In this document: in pieces, positions 1 through 9,228 of the stretch
Layout: the number at the start of each line of letters is the position of its first letter
Position numbering within the stretch: position 1 is the stretch's first letter
Source: Sulfitobacter sp. BSw21498
GTDB taxonomy: Bacteria; Pseudomonadota; Alphaproteobacteria; Rhodobacterales; Rhodobacteraceae
Assembly: GCF_006064855.1 (NCBI RefSeq)
Contig: NZ_CP040753.1
Span: forward strand, 2,584,001 to 2,648,000
Length of the DNA: 64,000 bases
Direction of reading: 5' to 3'
The notes under the pieces: generated by a model
The model's input: only the letters and a program-made list of their open reading frames with translations
Databases searched by the model: none
Told to the model about the DNA's origin: nothing
Made by a program: the position numbers and the translations under genes

Positions 1-391
1 GGGCACGGAACGCATCCAGCACGACATTGGCCGTGGCCGCAAGACTGCCAAGCGCGGTGGTATCCCCCTGCGGCACCAGCGCCAGAAACCGCCCGATCTG
101 CGACAGCGCCAACCCGTCAAGCTGTACCGGTGCCTGACCTTTGCAAAAGGTCGCAACGCCCTCGGCGAGCTGCGCTTCGGTCGACGCCTTTGTCAGCTCA
201 AACGGGGCTTTGACTGTGCCGTGCAGCCCGTATTTTCGTGGCCGGTCGGTCAGTTTGGCAATGTCCAGATCGTCAATGGCGGGATGCTCGACAGGTATCC
301 CAGCCTGCAGGTCCCAGCCCAACCACGCTGCACCCCGCTGGGCAAAATCCCCCGGGCGCGGCGTATAATAGATGGCATATCGCTTGAACAT
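1..391 (-). CDS. DUF1045 family protein (putative phosphonate metabolism protein), 3' end outside window
   Basis: The gene starts at an ATG whose complement is at 389-391 and reads leftward without a stop to the window edge, so about 130 N-terminal residues are visible. It begins MFKRYAIYYTPRPGDFA and contains RKYGLHGTVKAPF, the conserved block of the DUF1045 family (a 2H-phosphoesterase-like fold found near phosphonate C-P lyase genes). The family usually has about 220-240 residues, so the missing part is the C-terminal half. The assignment rests on this N-terminal motif only. No phn genes are visible here because the flank is cut off. Enzymatic activity is not established for the family. 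Confidence 0.8.
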   Translation of the reverse strand, partial: MFKRYAIYYTPRPGDFAQRGAAWLGWDLQAGIPVEHPAIDDLDIAKLTDRPRKYGLHGTVKAPFELTKASTEAQLAEGVATFCKGQAPVQLDGLALSQIGRFLALVPQGDTTALGSLAATANVVLDAFRA

Positions 392-640
392 TCTCGGTCC
401 CTCCACTCGCTTAACCTATGCGTCTAACAGCGCAGTATGACACCTTAAAGTTAGGGGGCACCCGATTTTCGGTAGGGTTTTTGAATGCCCCTGAACAGCT
501 AAGCTGCGGGCGCACTGGTTGTGCCGGAAACGGCGCAGGACCAGTGTTGCGGGAAAAATTTCTTTCGAACGCGCCAAAACCGCTCTAGGCTTTGACCCAA
601 GGCCGGAGCTACCGGTCACATCAACGGTTGGAGACACCCT

Positions 641-982
641 ATGGGCAAGAGAGACGAATGGATCGAAAAATACGCTGACGATCTGAAAACGAAATGCGGC
701 ATGACGCCGGACATGGGCCTGCTGACAAAGGTGACCATCGGCTGCGGTCCGTCGATCTATAACGCCGACGCCCAAACCATCGCCGCGTCGCAAGAAAGCG
801 AGCTTGAACTGGTAAAAGCCAACTTTCTGATGAAAAAGCTCGGCCTCTCTGACAGCCCTGACCTGATGGATGCAATCCATAAGGCCGTCGAAACCTACGG
901 TAAGTCCGAGCGGAACAAATACCGCGCAGTGGTCTATTATATGCTGACCAAACACTTCGGCAAAGAATCCGTTTACGGGTAA
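641..982 (+). CDS. DUF2853 family protein
   Basis: A 113-residue cytosolic protein without signal peptide or membrane segment. The start ATG is preceded by GGAG at a good distance. The N-terminal half carries MGKRDEWIEKYADDL and the motif TKVTIGCGPSIYNADA, which I recognise as DUF2853, a small helical family common in Rhodobacterales. The rest is charged and predicted helical. It stands alone, with a strong terminator directly after it. The 249 bases between it and the divergent DUF1045 gene hold no other gene. Function is unknown. Family assignment is fairly secure; no role can be inferred from context. Confidence 0.85.
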   Translation: MGKRDEWIEKYADDLKTKCGMTPDMGLLTKVTIGCGPSIYNADAQTIAASQESELELVKANFLMKKLGLSDSPDLMDAIHKAVETYGKSERNKYRAVVYYMLTKHFGKESVYG

Positions 983-1002
983 GTTCTAGTGAATTGAATA
1001 TG

Positions 1003-1032
1003 AAACGCCCGCTTTGCCAAGCGGGCGTTTTT
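1003..1032 (+). terminator. Rho-independent terminator after the DUF2853 gene
   Basis: A perfect 12-bp inverted repeat (1003-1014 with 1019-1030) and a 4-base loop, ending in a T-run. The left arm starts with AAA, so it could also work for the leftward operon ending at 1057. Confidence 0.85.
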
Positions 1033-1056
1033 CATGTCGAAATCCCTTGATAGGGT

Positions 1057-1476
1057 CTAGCTTTGGGTGTTCCCCATAGCGCAGATCGCGGTCCATTGTT
1101 CCGGCGTGACAGGTTGCACTGACAGGCGCGGGCTTTTAACCAAGGGCATATCGTCGAACCGGCCATCGGCCTTGATATCGTCCAGTGTCACAGGTGTCTC
1201 AAACGGGCGCAGGGCTTTGATATCAACACATTCCCACCGCGCATCCTGGGTCGAACTGTCCTGATGTGCTGCGGCACAGACTTCGACAATGCCGACAATC
1301 GCGCGTTCCCCTTGCGAATGGTAAAAGAACCCCAGATCGCCGACCGCCATCTCTCGCATAAAGTTACGCGCCTGATAGTTGCGCACGCCGTCCCATTCCT
1401 CGCCCGCCGCGCCTTTGGCGACCTGATCTTGCCAGCCCCAGGCCGAGGGTTCGGATTTGAACAGCCAGTAGGCCAC
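1057..1476 (-). CDS. EVE domain-containing protein
   Basis: A small single-domain protein of 139 residues. It opens with VAYWLFKSEPSAWGW and has WDGVRNYQARNFMREM, GDLGFFYHS and the final VTPEQW, the order of conserved blocks in EVE/thymocyte nuclear protein 1 proteins. This fold is related to PUA and YTH domains and in several systems binds modified bases. I chose the GTG start at 1474-1476, which overlaps the TAG stop of the upstream YciI gene by one base and matches the usual family N-terminus. A TTG seven codons upstream is possible but would lengthen the overlap. It is the last gene of a leftward operon with tsaD, gpsA and yciI. Its biological role is not established. Confidence 0.85.
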   Translation of the reverse strand: MAYWLFKSEPSAWGWQDQVAKGAAGEEWDGVRNYQARNFMREMAVGDLGFFYHSQGERAIVGIVEVCAAAHQDSSTQDARWECVDIKALRPFETPVTLDDIKADGRFDDMPLVKSPRLSVQPVTPEQWTAICAMGNTQS

Positions 1477-1748
1477 TACCCGATCACCCGGTTCCAAGGG
1501 ATCAGCTGCACATCGGCGAACAGCCCTGCTTTGGCATAGGGGTCATTGTCGGCCCATTCCTGTGCTGCGGCTTTATCTGCCACATCCAGAATGACCAAAG
1601 ACCCGATCATGTCACCGGTATCATCCAGCAGCGGGCCGGCTTGGGCCACGCAACCAGTGGATTTCAGATAGTCGACATGGGCGGGGCGGTTTTCCTGACG
1701 CACGGAAAGCGCGCCAGCTTTGTCTTTGGCAATAAGGGCAACCAACAT
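1476..1748 (-). CDS. YciI family protein
   Basis: A 90-residue protein beginning MLVALIAKDKAGALSVRQENRPAHVDYL. This is the pattern of the YciI family, a dimeric ferredoxin-like alpha-beta fold, with the conserved R-x3-H-x-Y-L segment and a later GSLVILD strand and AAAQEWADNDPYAKAGLF block. The Ala-rich helix followed by DPY is diagnostic. It is separated from gpsA by one base and overlaps the EVE gene by one base, so the three are almost certainly co-transcribed. Some YciI proteins have dehydrochlorinase-like activity, but no specific reaction can be assigned here. Confidence 0.9.
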   Translation of the reverse strand: MLVALIAKDKAGALSVRQENRPAHVDYLKSTGCVAQAGPLLDDTGDMIGSLVILDVADKAAAQEWADNDPYAKAGLFADVQLIPWNRVIG

Positions 1749-1749
1749 G

Positions 1750-2703
1750 TTATTCTTCCTTTAAGGGGCGGGTCAAAAGCGCTTTCATCGCGCTTGCCAC
1801 ATCTAAGCGGTTCTCGACCAGACCTGCAACGGCGGCGGTGATCGGCAGGTCCAGCCCGTTGTCTTGCGCCAGCGTATCCACGGCGCGCGCGGTGGCCGCC
1901 CCTTCGACGGTGGTGGCGCTGTCAAAGGGTTCCCCCCGGCCCAAGGCAAGCCCCAAACGGTAGTTCCGCGACTGGGTCGATGTACAGGTTAGTGTCAGAT
2001 CGCCAAAGCCGGAAAGCCCCGCCAGCGTCACGGGATCGGCATGGTGATGCGCGGCAAGCCGCTGCATCTCGGCAAAGCCGCGGGTCATCACGGCGGCGCG
2101 GGCGCTTTCGCCCAGACCGGCCCCGATTGCGGCACCGCAGGCGATCGCCACGACGTTCTTGAGCGCCCCGCCCAGTTCGGCACCCACAGTGTCAGAGGTG
2201 CGATAAAGGCGCAGGTTTGCCGTTGTTAGGCTCTGTTGTAGAGCCGCACAGGTAGGCTTGTCGGCACAGGCAATCGTCAACGCCGTGGGTAACCCCCTTG
2301 CGATATCGGCGGCAAAGCTGGGTCCGGTGAGGATCGCAGCCGTGGCATTCGGCAGCACCTCGCGGATCACGGCGACAGGGCCTAGACCGGTGTTCAGTTC
2401 GATCCCCTTGCAGCAGGCGACGATGATCTTGCCATCCAGCGCTGTGGCGTTCTCGGTCAGAAAACCACGCAGCTTTTGCATCGGCACCGCCGCCAGCAAG
2501 GTCTGGGCCTTGGCGGCTTCTGCCAGATCCTCGGTGACGAACAGCCCCTCGGGCAGCGGGCAACCGGGCAGGCGGGCGGTGTTCTCTCGGCTTTGCCCCA
2601 TGCCTTGCGCATCCCTTGCCCACAGGGTCACCGCGCCCTTTCCAGCCAAAGAAATCGCCAACGCGGTGCCAAAGGCGCCTGCGCCAAGAACAGCAATGCT
2701 CAT
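1750..2703 (-). CDS. gpsA: Glycerol-3-phosphate dehydrogenase [NAD(P)+]
   Basis: A 317-residue cytosolic enzyme that reduces dihydroxyacetone phosphate to sn-glycerol-3-phosphate for phospholipid synthesis. The N-terminal Rossmann motif is [10 protein letters not shown]. The substrate domain has [23 protein letters not shown], the catalytic-lysine block [27 protein letters not shown] (read in parts) and [14 protein letters not shown], all characteristic of GpsA. Length is near the family norm (about 320-335). The start ATG overlaps the tsaD stop by four bases, indicating translational coupling. tsaD-gpsA adjacency is common in alphaproteobacteria. Confidence 0.97.
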   Translation of the reverse strand: MSIAVLGAGAFGTALAISLAGKGAVTLWARDAQGMGQSRENTARLPGCPLPEGLFVTEDLAEAAKAQTLLAAVPMQKLRGFLTENATALDGKIIVACCKGIELNTGLGPVAVIREVLPNATAAILTGPSFAADIARGLPTALTIACADKPTCAALQQSLTTANLRLYRTSDTVGAELGGALKNVVAIACGAAIGAGLGESARAAVMTRGFAEMQRLAAHHHADPVTLAGLSGFGDLTLTCTSTQSRNYRLGLALGRGEPFDSATTVEGAATARAVDTLAQDNGLDLPITAAVAGLVENRLDVASAMKALLTRPLKEE

Positions 2704-3785
2704 GCTTTCGCTCCTTTTTTGCCACTGCCCAACATGGCGGGCTGGCTTGTGTCCAGCGGCCAGCGCGGTCGGGCCGACAGGGTCAGATCATCGGGGCCGC
2801 GCAGCTGGCTTTGTTCAATCGCGGCAAAGGCTATCATGGCGGCGTTATCCGTACATAATGACAGCGGCGGCGCGATAAAGGCGCAGTCTAATTCACGTGA
2901 AACAGTCTCTAATCCGTGGCCTATTGCCTTGTTCGCAGCGACACCACCCGCAACGCACAGGGTCCGCACGTCAGGCGCGTGATCCAGATATTTCCGCAAC
3001 GCGCGGCGGGTCTTTTCGGCCAGCACGTCGGATACAGCCGCTTGGAACCCTGCGGCCAGATCGGCCTGATCCTGAACGCTCAACCCGCCCTTTTGTTCAA
3101 TGACCTTGTCGCGGGTGCGCAGCACGGCGGTTTTCAGCCCCGAGAATGACATATCGCAATCGGGCCGGTCCAGCAGGGGGCGCGGCAGGGCAAAGCGTTT
3201 GGGGTCCCCCGCCTTGGCAGCCTGTTCAATCGCAGGCCCGCCCGGTTGCGGCAGCGAGATCAGGCGTGCAACTTTGTCAAAGGCTTCGCCCGGTGCGTCG
3301 TCGATGGTGCCACCCAGTCGTTCAAACCGGTCCGGCCCATGCACTAGCAGAAACTGGCAATGCCCGCCCGATACCAGCAGCATCAAATAGGGATAGGGCA
3401 CATCATCGGTCAGCCGTGGCGTCAGCGCATGGCCGGCCAGATGGTTCACCCCGTACAGCGGTTTGCCCGTCGCCGCCGACAGCCCCTTGGCGCACATCAC
3501 CCCCGACAGCACGCCGCCAATCAGCCCCGGCCCCGCCGTCACGGCAAAACCGTCAACATCTGCCAAAGACAGATCGGCCTCGGCCAGCGCCCTTTCCACG
3601 CAAAGGTCCAATTTTTCCGCATGGGCTCGTGCTGCGATCTCGGGGACGACACCGCCAAAAGAGGCATGCAATTCGGTTTGCCCCACCACGACAGACGACA
3701 ACACCCGAGCGCGCTGACCCGGCATCTGGCGTACCAGCGCGGCGGCGGTATCGTCGCAGCTGCTTTCCAATCCAAGAAGTAACAT
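2700..3785 (-). CDS. tsaD: tRNA N6-adenosine threonylcarbamoyltransferase TsaD
   Basis: A 361-residue metalloenzyme that transfers threonylcarbamoyl from the TsaC/TsaBE product to A37 of ANN-decoding tRNAs. The sequence shows [15 protein letters not shown] at the start, the metal-binding HLAGH motif, then [13 protein letters not shown], the [14 protein letters not shown] segment and the C-terminal [12 protein letters not shown] start it at the ATG at 3783-3785 ([13 protein letters not shown]), preceded by GGAA; an ATG four codons upstream is possible, and the longer open frame to 3872 has no family support. It is the first gene of the leftward operon tsaD-gpsA-yciI-EVE and is divergent from hemD with 80 bases between starts. 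Confidence 0.97.
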   Translation of the reverse strand: MLLLGLESSCDDTAAALVRQMPGQRARVLSSVVVGQTELHASFGGVVPEIAARAHAEKLDLCVERALAEADLSLADVDGFAVTAGPGLIGGVLSGVMCAKGLSAATGKPLYGVNHLAGHALTPRLTDDVPYPYLMLLVSGGHCQFLLVHGPDRFERLGGTIDDAPGEAFDKVARLISLPQPGGPAIEQAAKAGDPKRFALPRPLLDRPDCDMSFSGLKTAVLRTRDKVIEQKGGLSVQDQADLAAGFQAAVSDVLAEKTRRALRKYLDHAPDVRTLCVAGGVAANKAIGHGLETVSRELDCAFIAPPLSLCTDNAAMIAFAAIEQSQLRGPDDLTLSARPRWPLDTSQPAMLGSGKKGAKA

Positions 3786-3865
3786 GGCTGTTTCCATTGC
3801 AAGGGTGACAGGGGGCAAGTAACACCTTGGGGCATGTGGAACAATCCTTGGGGCCATACCGAAAG

Positions 3866-4570
3866 ATGACAAAACCGGCGTTGATCCTGACCCGCCCTAG
3901 CTTGGCCTGCACCCGCTTTGCGCAAAGCCTGTCGCCCAAGCTGCTGCCCCGGGTAACGCTGGTGGTCAGTCCTTTGCTGCAGATCGAACCGGTTGATACG
4001 CCTGTTGACCTTGACGGGGTCGGTGGGGTGATTTTCACCTCGGCCAATGGCGTGATGCATGGGCCTGATGGGGACGGGGTCACGGCCTATTGTGTGGGCG
4101 AGATCACGGCAGAGGCCGCCACAGCACGCGGATGGCGGGTGCAATTTCACGCCCCGGATGCAGCGCGGTTGGTACCCATGCTGGTTCAACACGGCCCCGC
4201 GACGCCGCTGCTGCACCTGCGCGGCACCCACCAACGCGGGGATGTTGCCGATAAGCTGACGCGGGCCGGTCTGCCGACGCATGTTGCGGTGCTGTATGAT
4301 CAAAAGGCGGTGCAGCTGACCGATGCCGCGCAAGCTGCACTGGTGGGCGGGGCTCCGGCCATCGTGCCGTTATTTTCCCCGCGCACCGCAGCCCAATTTG
4401 CCGATCAGGTGCCCGATATGGCGAATGCGATCATCATAGCCCTCAGCGATGCAGTGGCCGAGGCGTTGGGGCCCAGGGAGGTTCGACAATTGCTGGTCGC
4501 AGCTGAACCAACTGCCACGTCACTGCGTTTTACGCTTGAAACTGCGGTGGATTGGAACAGGTTAGCTTGA
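3866..4570 (+). CDS. hemD: Uroporphyrinogen-III synthase
   Basis: A 234-residue cytosolic enzyme that cyclises and inverts ring D of hydroxymethylbilane to form uroporphyrinogen III for haem, sirohaem and cobalamin. It opens with [12 protein letters not shown], has VIFTSANGV, an [17 protein letters not shown] segment and [12 protein letters not shown], a typical though weakly conserved HemD series. The ATG at 3866 follows GAAAG and fits the family N-terminus better than the longer upstream frame. It is divergent from tsaD and leads directly to the mitofilin-like gene and hemY, a standard alphaproteobacterial arrangement that supports the call. Confidence 0.9.
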   Translation: MTKPALILTRPSLACTRFAQSLSPKLLPRVTLVVSPLLQIEPVDTPVDLDGVGGVIFTSANGVMHGPDGDGVTAYCVGEITAEAATARGWRVQFHAPDAARLVPMLVQHGPATPLLHLRGTHQRGDVADKLTRAGLPTHVAVLYDQKAVQLTDAAQAALVGGAPAIVPLFSPRTAAQFADQVPDMANAIIIALSDAVAEALGPREVRQLLVAAEPTATSLRFTLETAVDWNRLA

Positions 4571-4643
4571 AGGTCGGCCTATATGCCGTCTAAGGTTCAT
4601 GAATACGTCTGATATCAGGTCAGAATCGGAAAGGTTTTTAAGC

Positions 4644-6200
4644 GTGGCGAAAGCGAAAACACCAAATTCAGGTGACGACACCCCGAAGACATCTTCGACA
4701 TCGCGGGCGTCTGCTGCCGCCGCCAAGCCGAAGACGACTGCCAAAAAAACCGGATCACCCGCCGCGGCGAAGACGACGGCATCCACGTCGACATCTTCGA
4801 CAGCCAAACCCAAGCCCGCGGTCAAACCATCGCCGGCCAGCGCGGCGACGCCTGATAAAACGACGCCTGATAAAACGGCGACAGCTAATACGGCTAAGGA
4901 TACATCGACGGGCAAGGCGGCGGGCGTGACAGCGATGCCTGACGACACACCGTCGACCTCTGCAAAAACAACACCCACCAAGGATGTGACCACACCCCCC
5001 CCCGCGACAACAAAAGCGAGCGACACACCCGCCAAGGCACCCTCGGCCACCGCTGCAGCGTCCAGTGCCACAAGCTCTACCAGATCCGAAACGACGCCAA
5101 GTGATACAAAACCCGATCTGAAAAACGTGAAACCGGACACAGCAGCAACCAAACCGGCGACACCCGCGTCAAAGCCCGAGAGCGCAAAACCTGCAACCCC
5201 CTCCAGCGCTGCGACAGTGAAACCTGCTGAGACGACCAAGACGCCGCCGCCCGCGTCCCACAAGGCAGAGCCTGAAAAGCGTGGCGGTGTCTTTTGGCCC
5301 ATGCTCTTTGGCGGGGTCATCGCCGGCGGGATCGGCTTTGCCGTGGCGGAATATGATGTACTGGAACAAGCTGGCCTGCGCCCCGCAGATACCACGCAAT
5401 CTACCCTGACAGATACGCTCGCCACGCAAGAGGCCCGGATCAAGGCGCTGGAAGAAGCCGGCCCCGTCGCAGCGCCCGCCGATGACGCAGCCCTGCAAGA
5501 GGTTCAAGCGCAGGTCGCTGATTTGGCGACACGTGTTGAAGCGCTTGGAAATCGTCCTGCGGCAGAGGCAGCAGCCCCCGTCGATACCTCGGGCTTTGAA
5601 CAGGAACTGGCCGCGCTGAAATCCTCGGTCGAGACGCAGCGCGACGAAATCGAACGTTTGCTGGACAACGCGCTTAGTGTTGAAGAAGCGACCGCGCAGG
5701 CCGCACAGGCTGCGACGTTGCAGTCTGCTTTGGGACGGATCGTATCGGCTGTTACCACAGGCCAACCGTTTGAAGCCGAGATCGCAGCGCTTCAGGAAAA
5801 TGGTATTCAGGACATTCCCGCCGCGCTTGCAGATAACGCCGCGACGGGTGTTGTCACGGGTGCCAACCTACAAGACCGCTTTCCCGATGTGGCCCGCGCG
5901 ACGCTTGCAGCGGCACGTGCCGCGACCCCAGAGGCAGACGGCGGCGGTATTGGTGGCTTCTTTAAACAACAGTTGGGCGCGCGGTCGGTAGCACCCCGTG
6001 ACGGGGACGACGCTGATGCCATTCTGTCCCGTGCCGAAGCTGCCATTCGCGACGGGCGCCTAGACGAGGCGCTGGCCGAGGTGAAAGCCCTGCCGCCAGA
6101 GGCCCAGGACCCCATGTCCGATTGGCTCGCCGATGCGCAAGCGCGGCAGGATGCCCAAGACGCTGTACAGACATTGACACAACGCCTGACGGCGAACTGA
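4644..6200 (+). CDS. Mitofilin-like inner membrane protein (COG4223 type)
   Basis: About 518 residues. Residues 1-200 are low-complexity, rich in Ala, Thr, Ser, Pro and Lys. One membrane helix follows (VFWPMLFGGVIAGGIGFAVA, about residues 215-235), then a long coiled coil and a C-terminal helical region with ILSRAEAAIRDGRLDEALAEVKAL. This matches the alphaproteobacterial Mic60/mitofilin relatives encoded between hemD and hemY, which are thought to shape the inner membrane. I prefer the GTG at 4644, preceded by GGAAAGG nine bases upstream; the ATG at 4599 (same frame) lacks a good site. The charged tail has no recognisable catalytic motif. Confidence 0.8.
   Translation: MAKAKTPNSGDDTPKTSSTSRASAAAAKPKTTAKKTGSPAAAKTTASTSTSSTAKPKPAVKPSPASAATPDKTTPDKTATANTAKDTSTGKAAGVTAMPDDTPSTSAKTTPTKDVTTPPPATTKASDTPAKAPSATAAASSATSSTRSETTPSDTKPDLKNVKPDTAATKPATPASKPESAKPATPSSAATVKPAETTKTPPPASHKAEPEKRGGVFWPMLFGGVIAGGIGFAVAEYDVLEQAGLRPADTTQSTLTDTLATQEARIKALEEAGPVAAPADDAALQEVQAQVADLATRVEALGNRPAAEAAAPVDTSGFEQELAALKSSVETQRDEIERLLDNALSVEEATAQAAQAATLQSALGRIVSAVTTGQPFEAEIAALQENGIQDIPAALADNAATGVVTGANLQDRFPDVARATLAAARAATPEADGGGIGGFFKQQLGARSVAPRDGDDADAILSRAEAAIRDGRLDEALAEVKALPPEAQDPMSDWLADAQARQDAQDAVQTLTQRLTAN
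4846..4875 (+). repeat. Tandem 15-bp duplication inside the mitofilin-like gene
   Basis: The unit CGACGCCTGATAAAA occurs twice head to tail (4846-4860, 4861-4875) and encodes consecutive TPDKT repeats in the low-complexity N-terminal arm. It looks like slippage that keeps the frame. Confidence 0.9.
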
Positions 6201-6212
6201 GGAACCTGATTT

Positions 6213-7724
6213 ATGCTTTGGTCACTGATTAAGATCGTTGTGTTCGTTGCGGTGATTGCCGCCATCACTTGGGGCGCATCGTTCCTGCTGGAAAGCTCGG
6301 GCGGGTTGCAAGTGACTGTGATGGGCACCGAATACAACTTTGGCCCGCTGCAATCCGTGATCGCGGTGGTGCTGCTGGTTGTCGCCGTTTGGATCTTGCT
6401 CAAGATTTTTGCGCTGCTCGTTGCGGTTTGGCATTTCTTGAACGGGGACGAAACGGCGCTGTCGCGTTATTTCGACCGCAACCGCGAACGCAAGGGATAC
6501 GAGGCCCTGTCCGAAGGGTTGATGGCGCTGGCCAGTGGCGAAGGGCGTTTGGCAATGGCCAAGGCCGCAAAGGCAGACAAATATCTTGAACGTCCTGACC
6601 TGACAAACTTGCTGATTGCGCAAGCTGCTGAACTGGCAGGTGACCACCGCAAGGCGGAAGAAACCTATCGCAAGCTGGTGACCAACGAACGCACCCGTTT
6701 CGTCGGTGTGCGCGGCATCATGAAGCAAAAACTGGCCGAAGGCGACACCGAGACAGCGTTGAAACTGGCCGAGAAAGCCTTTGCCATCAAACCGAAGCAT
6801 GCGGAAACCGGCGATGTACTGCTTAAGCTCCAAGCAGAGAAGGAAGACTGGGCCGGCGCACGTCAAACGCTGAACACCAAGCTCAAGAACGGTCAGATGC
6901 CGCGTGATGTCCACAAGCGTCGAGACGCCGTGCTTGCCCTGTCCGAAGCGAAAGACATCATCGCCGAAGGCAACAGCATCGAAGCACGCGAAGCCTCGAT
7001 CGAAGCGAACCGTCTGTCACCCGATCTGATCCCTGCGGCCGTGATGGCCGCGCATGGGTACATCGATCAGGGCAAACCGAAATACGCGGCCCGCGTGCTG
7101 AAAAAGGCATGGAGCGTGCAGCCGCATCCCGATATTGCCGGTGCTTTCGCCGCGATCCAGCCGGATGAAACGCCGAAAGAGCGGCTGAAACGCTTTACCG
7201 CGCTTACACGCGTGCAGCCGGACCATCCTGAAACTAAGATGCTGCTGGCAGAGCTGAACATCGCCGCCGAGGATTTCCCGCAGGCGCGCCGGTCTTTGGG
7301 CGATCTCGTCGAAACCGATCCGACGGCCCGCTCGGTCACCCTGATGGCCGCCATCGAACGGGGCGAAGGCGCGTCGGACACAGTCGTCAAAGGCTGGCTG
7401 GCACGGGCACTGACGGTGTCGCGCGGCCCGCAATGGATCTGTGACAACTGCCACCACATTCACGCAAACTGGAAACCGATCTGCGAAAACTGCCACAGCT
7501 TCGATACGCTGGCGTGGAAAACGCCGCCCATGTCCGAAGTCGCGATGCCCGGCGGCGTGCAGATGCTGCCACTGATTGTGGGCGCGCTGGAGGACAACTC
7601 CGGTGCCGATGCAAAGCCAGCCGTCGCCACACGCGCCGATATCGAGGATGCAGAGCTGATCGACGATGCGCCAGCAGGCGCGGTTGATCCGGCTGAAGAA
7701 CCAGTCGTGCAACCCGAAAAATAG
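6213..7724 (+). CDS. hemY: HemY-type TPR membrane protein
   Basis: A 503-residue inner-membrane protein. Two N-terminal membrane helices (about residues 3-27 and 48-72) match the HemY_N domain, followed by tetratricopeptide-like helices (SEGLMALASGEGRLAMAKAAKAD and similar pairs). Near the C-terminus is a zinc-ribbon pair, CDNCHHIH and CENCHSF, usual in alphaproteobacterial HemY. The name comes from its place in hem operons; an enzymatic step has not been proven and a scaffold role is more likely. It begins 12 bases after the mitofilin-like gene and ends the hemD-mitofilin-hemY operon before a terminator. Confidence 0.92.
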   Translation: MLWSLIKIVVFVAVIAAITWGASFLLESSGGLQVTVMGTEYNFGPLQSVIAVVLLVVAVWILLKIFALLVAVWHFLNGDETALSRYFDRNRERKGYEALSEGLMALASGEGRLAMAKAAKADKYLERPDLTNLLIAQAAELAGDHRKAEETYRKLVTNERTRFVGVRGIMKQKLAEGDTETALKLAEKAFAIKPKHAETGDVLLKLQAEKEDWAGARQTLNTKLKNGQMPRDVHKRRDAVLALSEAKDIIAEGNSIEAREASIEANRLSPDLIPAAVMAAHGYIDQGKPKYAARVLKKAWSVQPHPDIAGAFAAIQPDETPKERLKRFTALTRVQPDHPETKMLLAELNIAAEDFPQARRSLGDLVETDPTARSVTLMAAIERGEGASDTVVKGWLARALTVSRGPQWICDNCHHIHANWKPICENCHSFDTLAWKTPPMSEVAMPGGVQMLPLIVGALEDNSGADAKPAVATRADIEDAELIDDAPAGAVDPAEEPVVQPEK

Positions 7725-7750
7725 CGCATTGGCGTCATGGCAATTCTGAC

Positions 7751-7780
7751 AAAGGCCGGCACATTGAGTGTCGGCCTTTT
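7751..7780 (+). terminator. Terminator after hemY
   Basis: A stem of about 12 bp (AAAGGCCGGCAC paired with GTGTCGGCCTTT, one G-T wobble) ending in a short T-run, 26 bases after the hemY stop. Confidence 0.75.
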
Positions 7781-7885
7781 GCGTGGTGACAGGCCCTACC
7801 GGGCGTTTTGGTGTCTTATCTGGTGACGGCGCCTGCGCAGGGGCGTATGCAGGGCAGTAACACGATAAACCAAAGGATATGCACC

Positions 7886-8590
7886 ATGCCCGCTGATGAT
7901 TTCGTATTTCTCCCTGCCCCTCAGGCCAGTCTGGCGGTGCAGGGCACAGACGCCCGCTTTCCCATTCGCCGGATTTTTTGCGTAGGCCGCAACTACGAGG
8001 CGCATGCCCGCGAGATGGGCAACGATCCGACCCGCGAGGCACCGTTCTTTTTCACCAAACCTGCCGACGCCGCGCTGGATGCGCCCTGCACGATCCCCTA
8101 CCCGCCCCAGACAGAGGATCTGCACCACGAGATTGAACTGGTGATCGCCATTGGCAAAGGCGGGCGCAACATCGCCGAGGAAGACGTGATGGATCACGTC
8201 TGGGGGGCCTCTGTCGGGATCGACCTGACACGCCGCGATCTGCAGGCCGAGGCAAAGAAAGCAGGGCGCCCATGGGATTGGGGCAAAGCGTTCGACAACT
8301 CCGCCCCGATTGCGCCGCTGAAACCCATCGCCGATGTGCCATCGATTGAACAGGGACGCATCTGGCTGGCTGTGAACGGGACGGTACGGCAGGACGCCGA
8401 TCTGGCAGATCTGATCTGGTCGGTGCGCGAACACGTGGCGATCTTGTCGCATTCCATGTCGCTTGCACCGGGTGATATCATCATGACGGGCACACCTGCC
8501 GGCGTTGCGGCCCTTGTCGAAGGGGATGTCGTGACCGGCGGTGTGGACGGGATCGCGACGCTTGAGGTCACGATAGGCCCACGCGCCTGA
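7886..8590 (+). CDS. Fumarylacetoacetate hydrolase family protein
   Basis: A 234-residue cytosolic enzyme of the FAH fold that hydrolyses or isomerises beta-diketo or 2-oxo acids with a divalent metal. Visible motifs are IFCVGRNYEAHAREMG, FFTKPADA, the metal-binding block LHHEIELVIAIGKGG, SVGIDLTRRDLQ and DIIMTGTPAGVA. The ATG at 7886 follows AAAGGATATG, and the upstream extension is not family-like. It sits alone between hemY and a cytochrome gene. Short single-domain members include oxaloacetate decarboxylase/acylpyruvase-type enzymes, so the exact substrate stays open. Confidence 0.9.
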   Translation: MPADDFVFLPAPQASLAVQGTDARFPIRRIFCVGRNYEAHAREMGNDPTREAPFFFTKPADAALDAPCTIPYPPQTEDLHHEIELVIAIGKGGRNIAEEDVMDHVWGASVGIDLTRRDLQAEAKKAGRPWDWGKAFDNSAPIAPLKPIADVPSIEQGRIWLAVNGTVRQDADLADLIWSVREHVAILSHSMSLAPGDIIMTGTPAGVAALVEGDVVTGGVDGIATLEVTIGPRA

Positions 8591-8624
8591 AACCCCAACA
8601 TCGCCCCGCGAAAACAGGCCCCCG

Positions 8625-8651
8625 TTGACATATGGGAGCCTGAGCTAGGTT
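8625..8651 (+). promoter_or_regulatory. Possible housekeeping promoter of the cytochrome c gene
   Basis: TTGACA at 8625-8630 and TAGGTT at 8646-8651, 15 bases apart, about 30 bases before the cytochrome start. The -35 is perfect, the spacing is short and the -10 is weak. Confidence 0.35.
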
Positions 8652-8682
8652 AAACGATGATGAATGAATATGGGAAATCGCA

Positions 8683-9165
8683 ATGAAATATCTTTATAGC
8701 GCACTACTCGCCACCGTGATCGCGGGTCCGGCACTGGCAGACAGCCACAGCATGGGCGACGTCGAAGCCGGCGAAAAGCAGTTCGGCAAATGCAAAGCCT
8801 GCCACATGATCGTCGACGACGCAGGCGAGACGATCCAGCGGGGCGGCAAGGTCGGTCCGAACCTTTTCGGGATCATCAGCAAGCAGGCGGGCACCGTCGA
8901 AGACTATCGCTATGGTGATGATTTGGTCGCTGCCGGCGAAGCAGGCCTGATCTGGGACGAGGCCAACATGGCCGAATATCTAGTCAATCCGACCGACTTC
9001 CTGCGCACCACGCTGGATGACAAAAAGGCGCGTTCGAAAATGTCGTTCAGAATGCGCAAAGGCGGCGAAGACGTCGCGGCCTATCTCGCAACTTTCTCGC
9101 CCGAAGCAGAAGCAGAAGCAGATGCGCCAATGGCCAAGGATGCCGAGGCCGAGAAAACTGAATAA
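8683..9165 (+). CDS. Periplasmic class I c-type cytochrome
   Basis: A 160-residue exported electron carrier. A signal peptide (MKYLYSALLATVIAGPALA, cut about residue 19) is followed by a single haem site CKACH at 37-41. VGPNLFGIISKQAG follows, and a Met in KMSF (M119) is the likely sixth ligand. This order is that of cytochrome c2/c-type class I proteins of purple and Roseobacter bacteria. The tail after residue 135 is an acidic EAEAEADA stretch, not part of the haem fold. The gene is monocistronic, bounded by a terminator. Its redox partner cannot be inferred from the neighbours. Confidence 0.92.
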   Translation: MKYLYSALLATVIAGPALADSHSMGDVEAGEKQFGKCKACHMIVDDAGETIQRGGKVGPNLFGIISKQAGTVEDYRYGDDLVAAGEAGLIWDEANMAEYLVNPTDFLRTTLDDKKARSKMSFRMRKGGEDVAAYLATFSPEAEAEADAPMAKDAEAEKTE

Positions 9166-9188
9166 GCGGCTCTAACCCGCGTAAAAGG

Positions 9189-9221
9189 CCCGCGTTTCCA
9201 AATGGAGACGCGGGTTTTTTT
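9189..9221 (+). terminator. Terminator after the cytochrome c gene
   Basis: CCCGCGT (9189-9195) pairs with ACGCGGG (9208-9214), extended by part of the loop, and is followed by seven T residues. Confidence 0.85.
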
Positions 9222-9228
9222 ATGCGTA

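Noticed and set aside
4562..5443. Long leftward open frame (293 codons) rich in Val, Ala and Ser
   Set aside because: It mirrors the low-complexity mitofilin-like gene on the other strand; its composition is an effect of the repetitive complementary codons and no motif or ribosome-binding site supports it.
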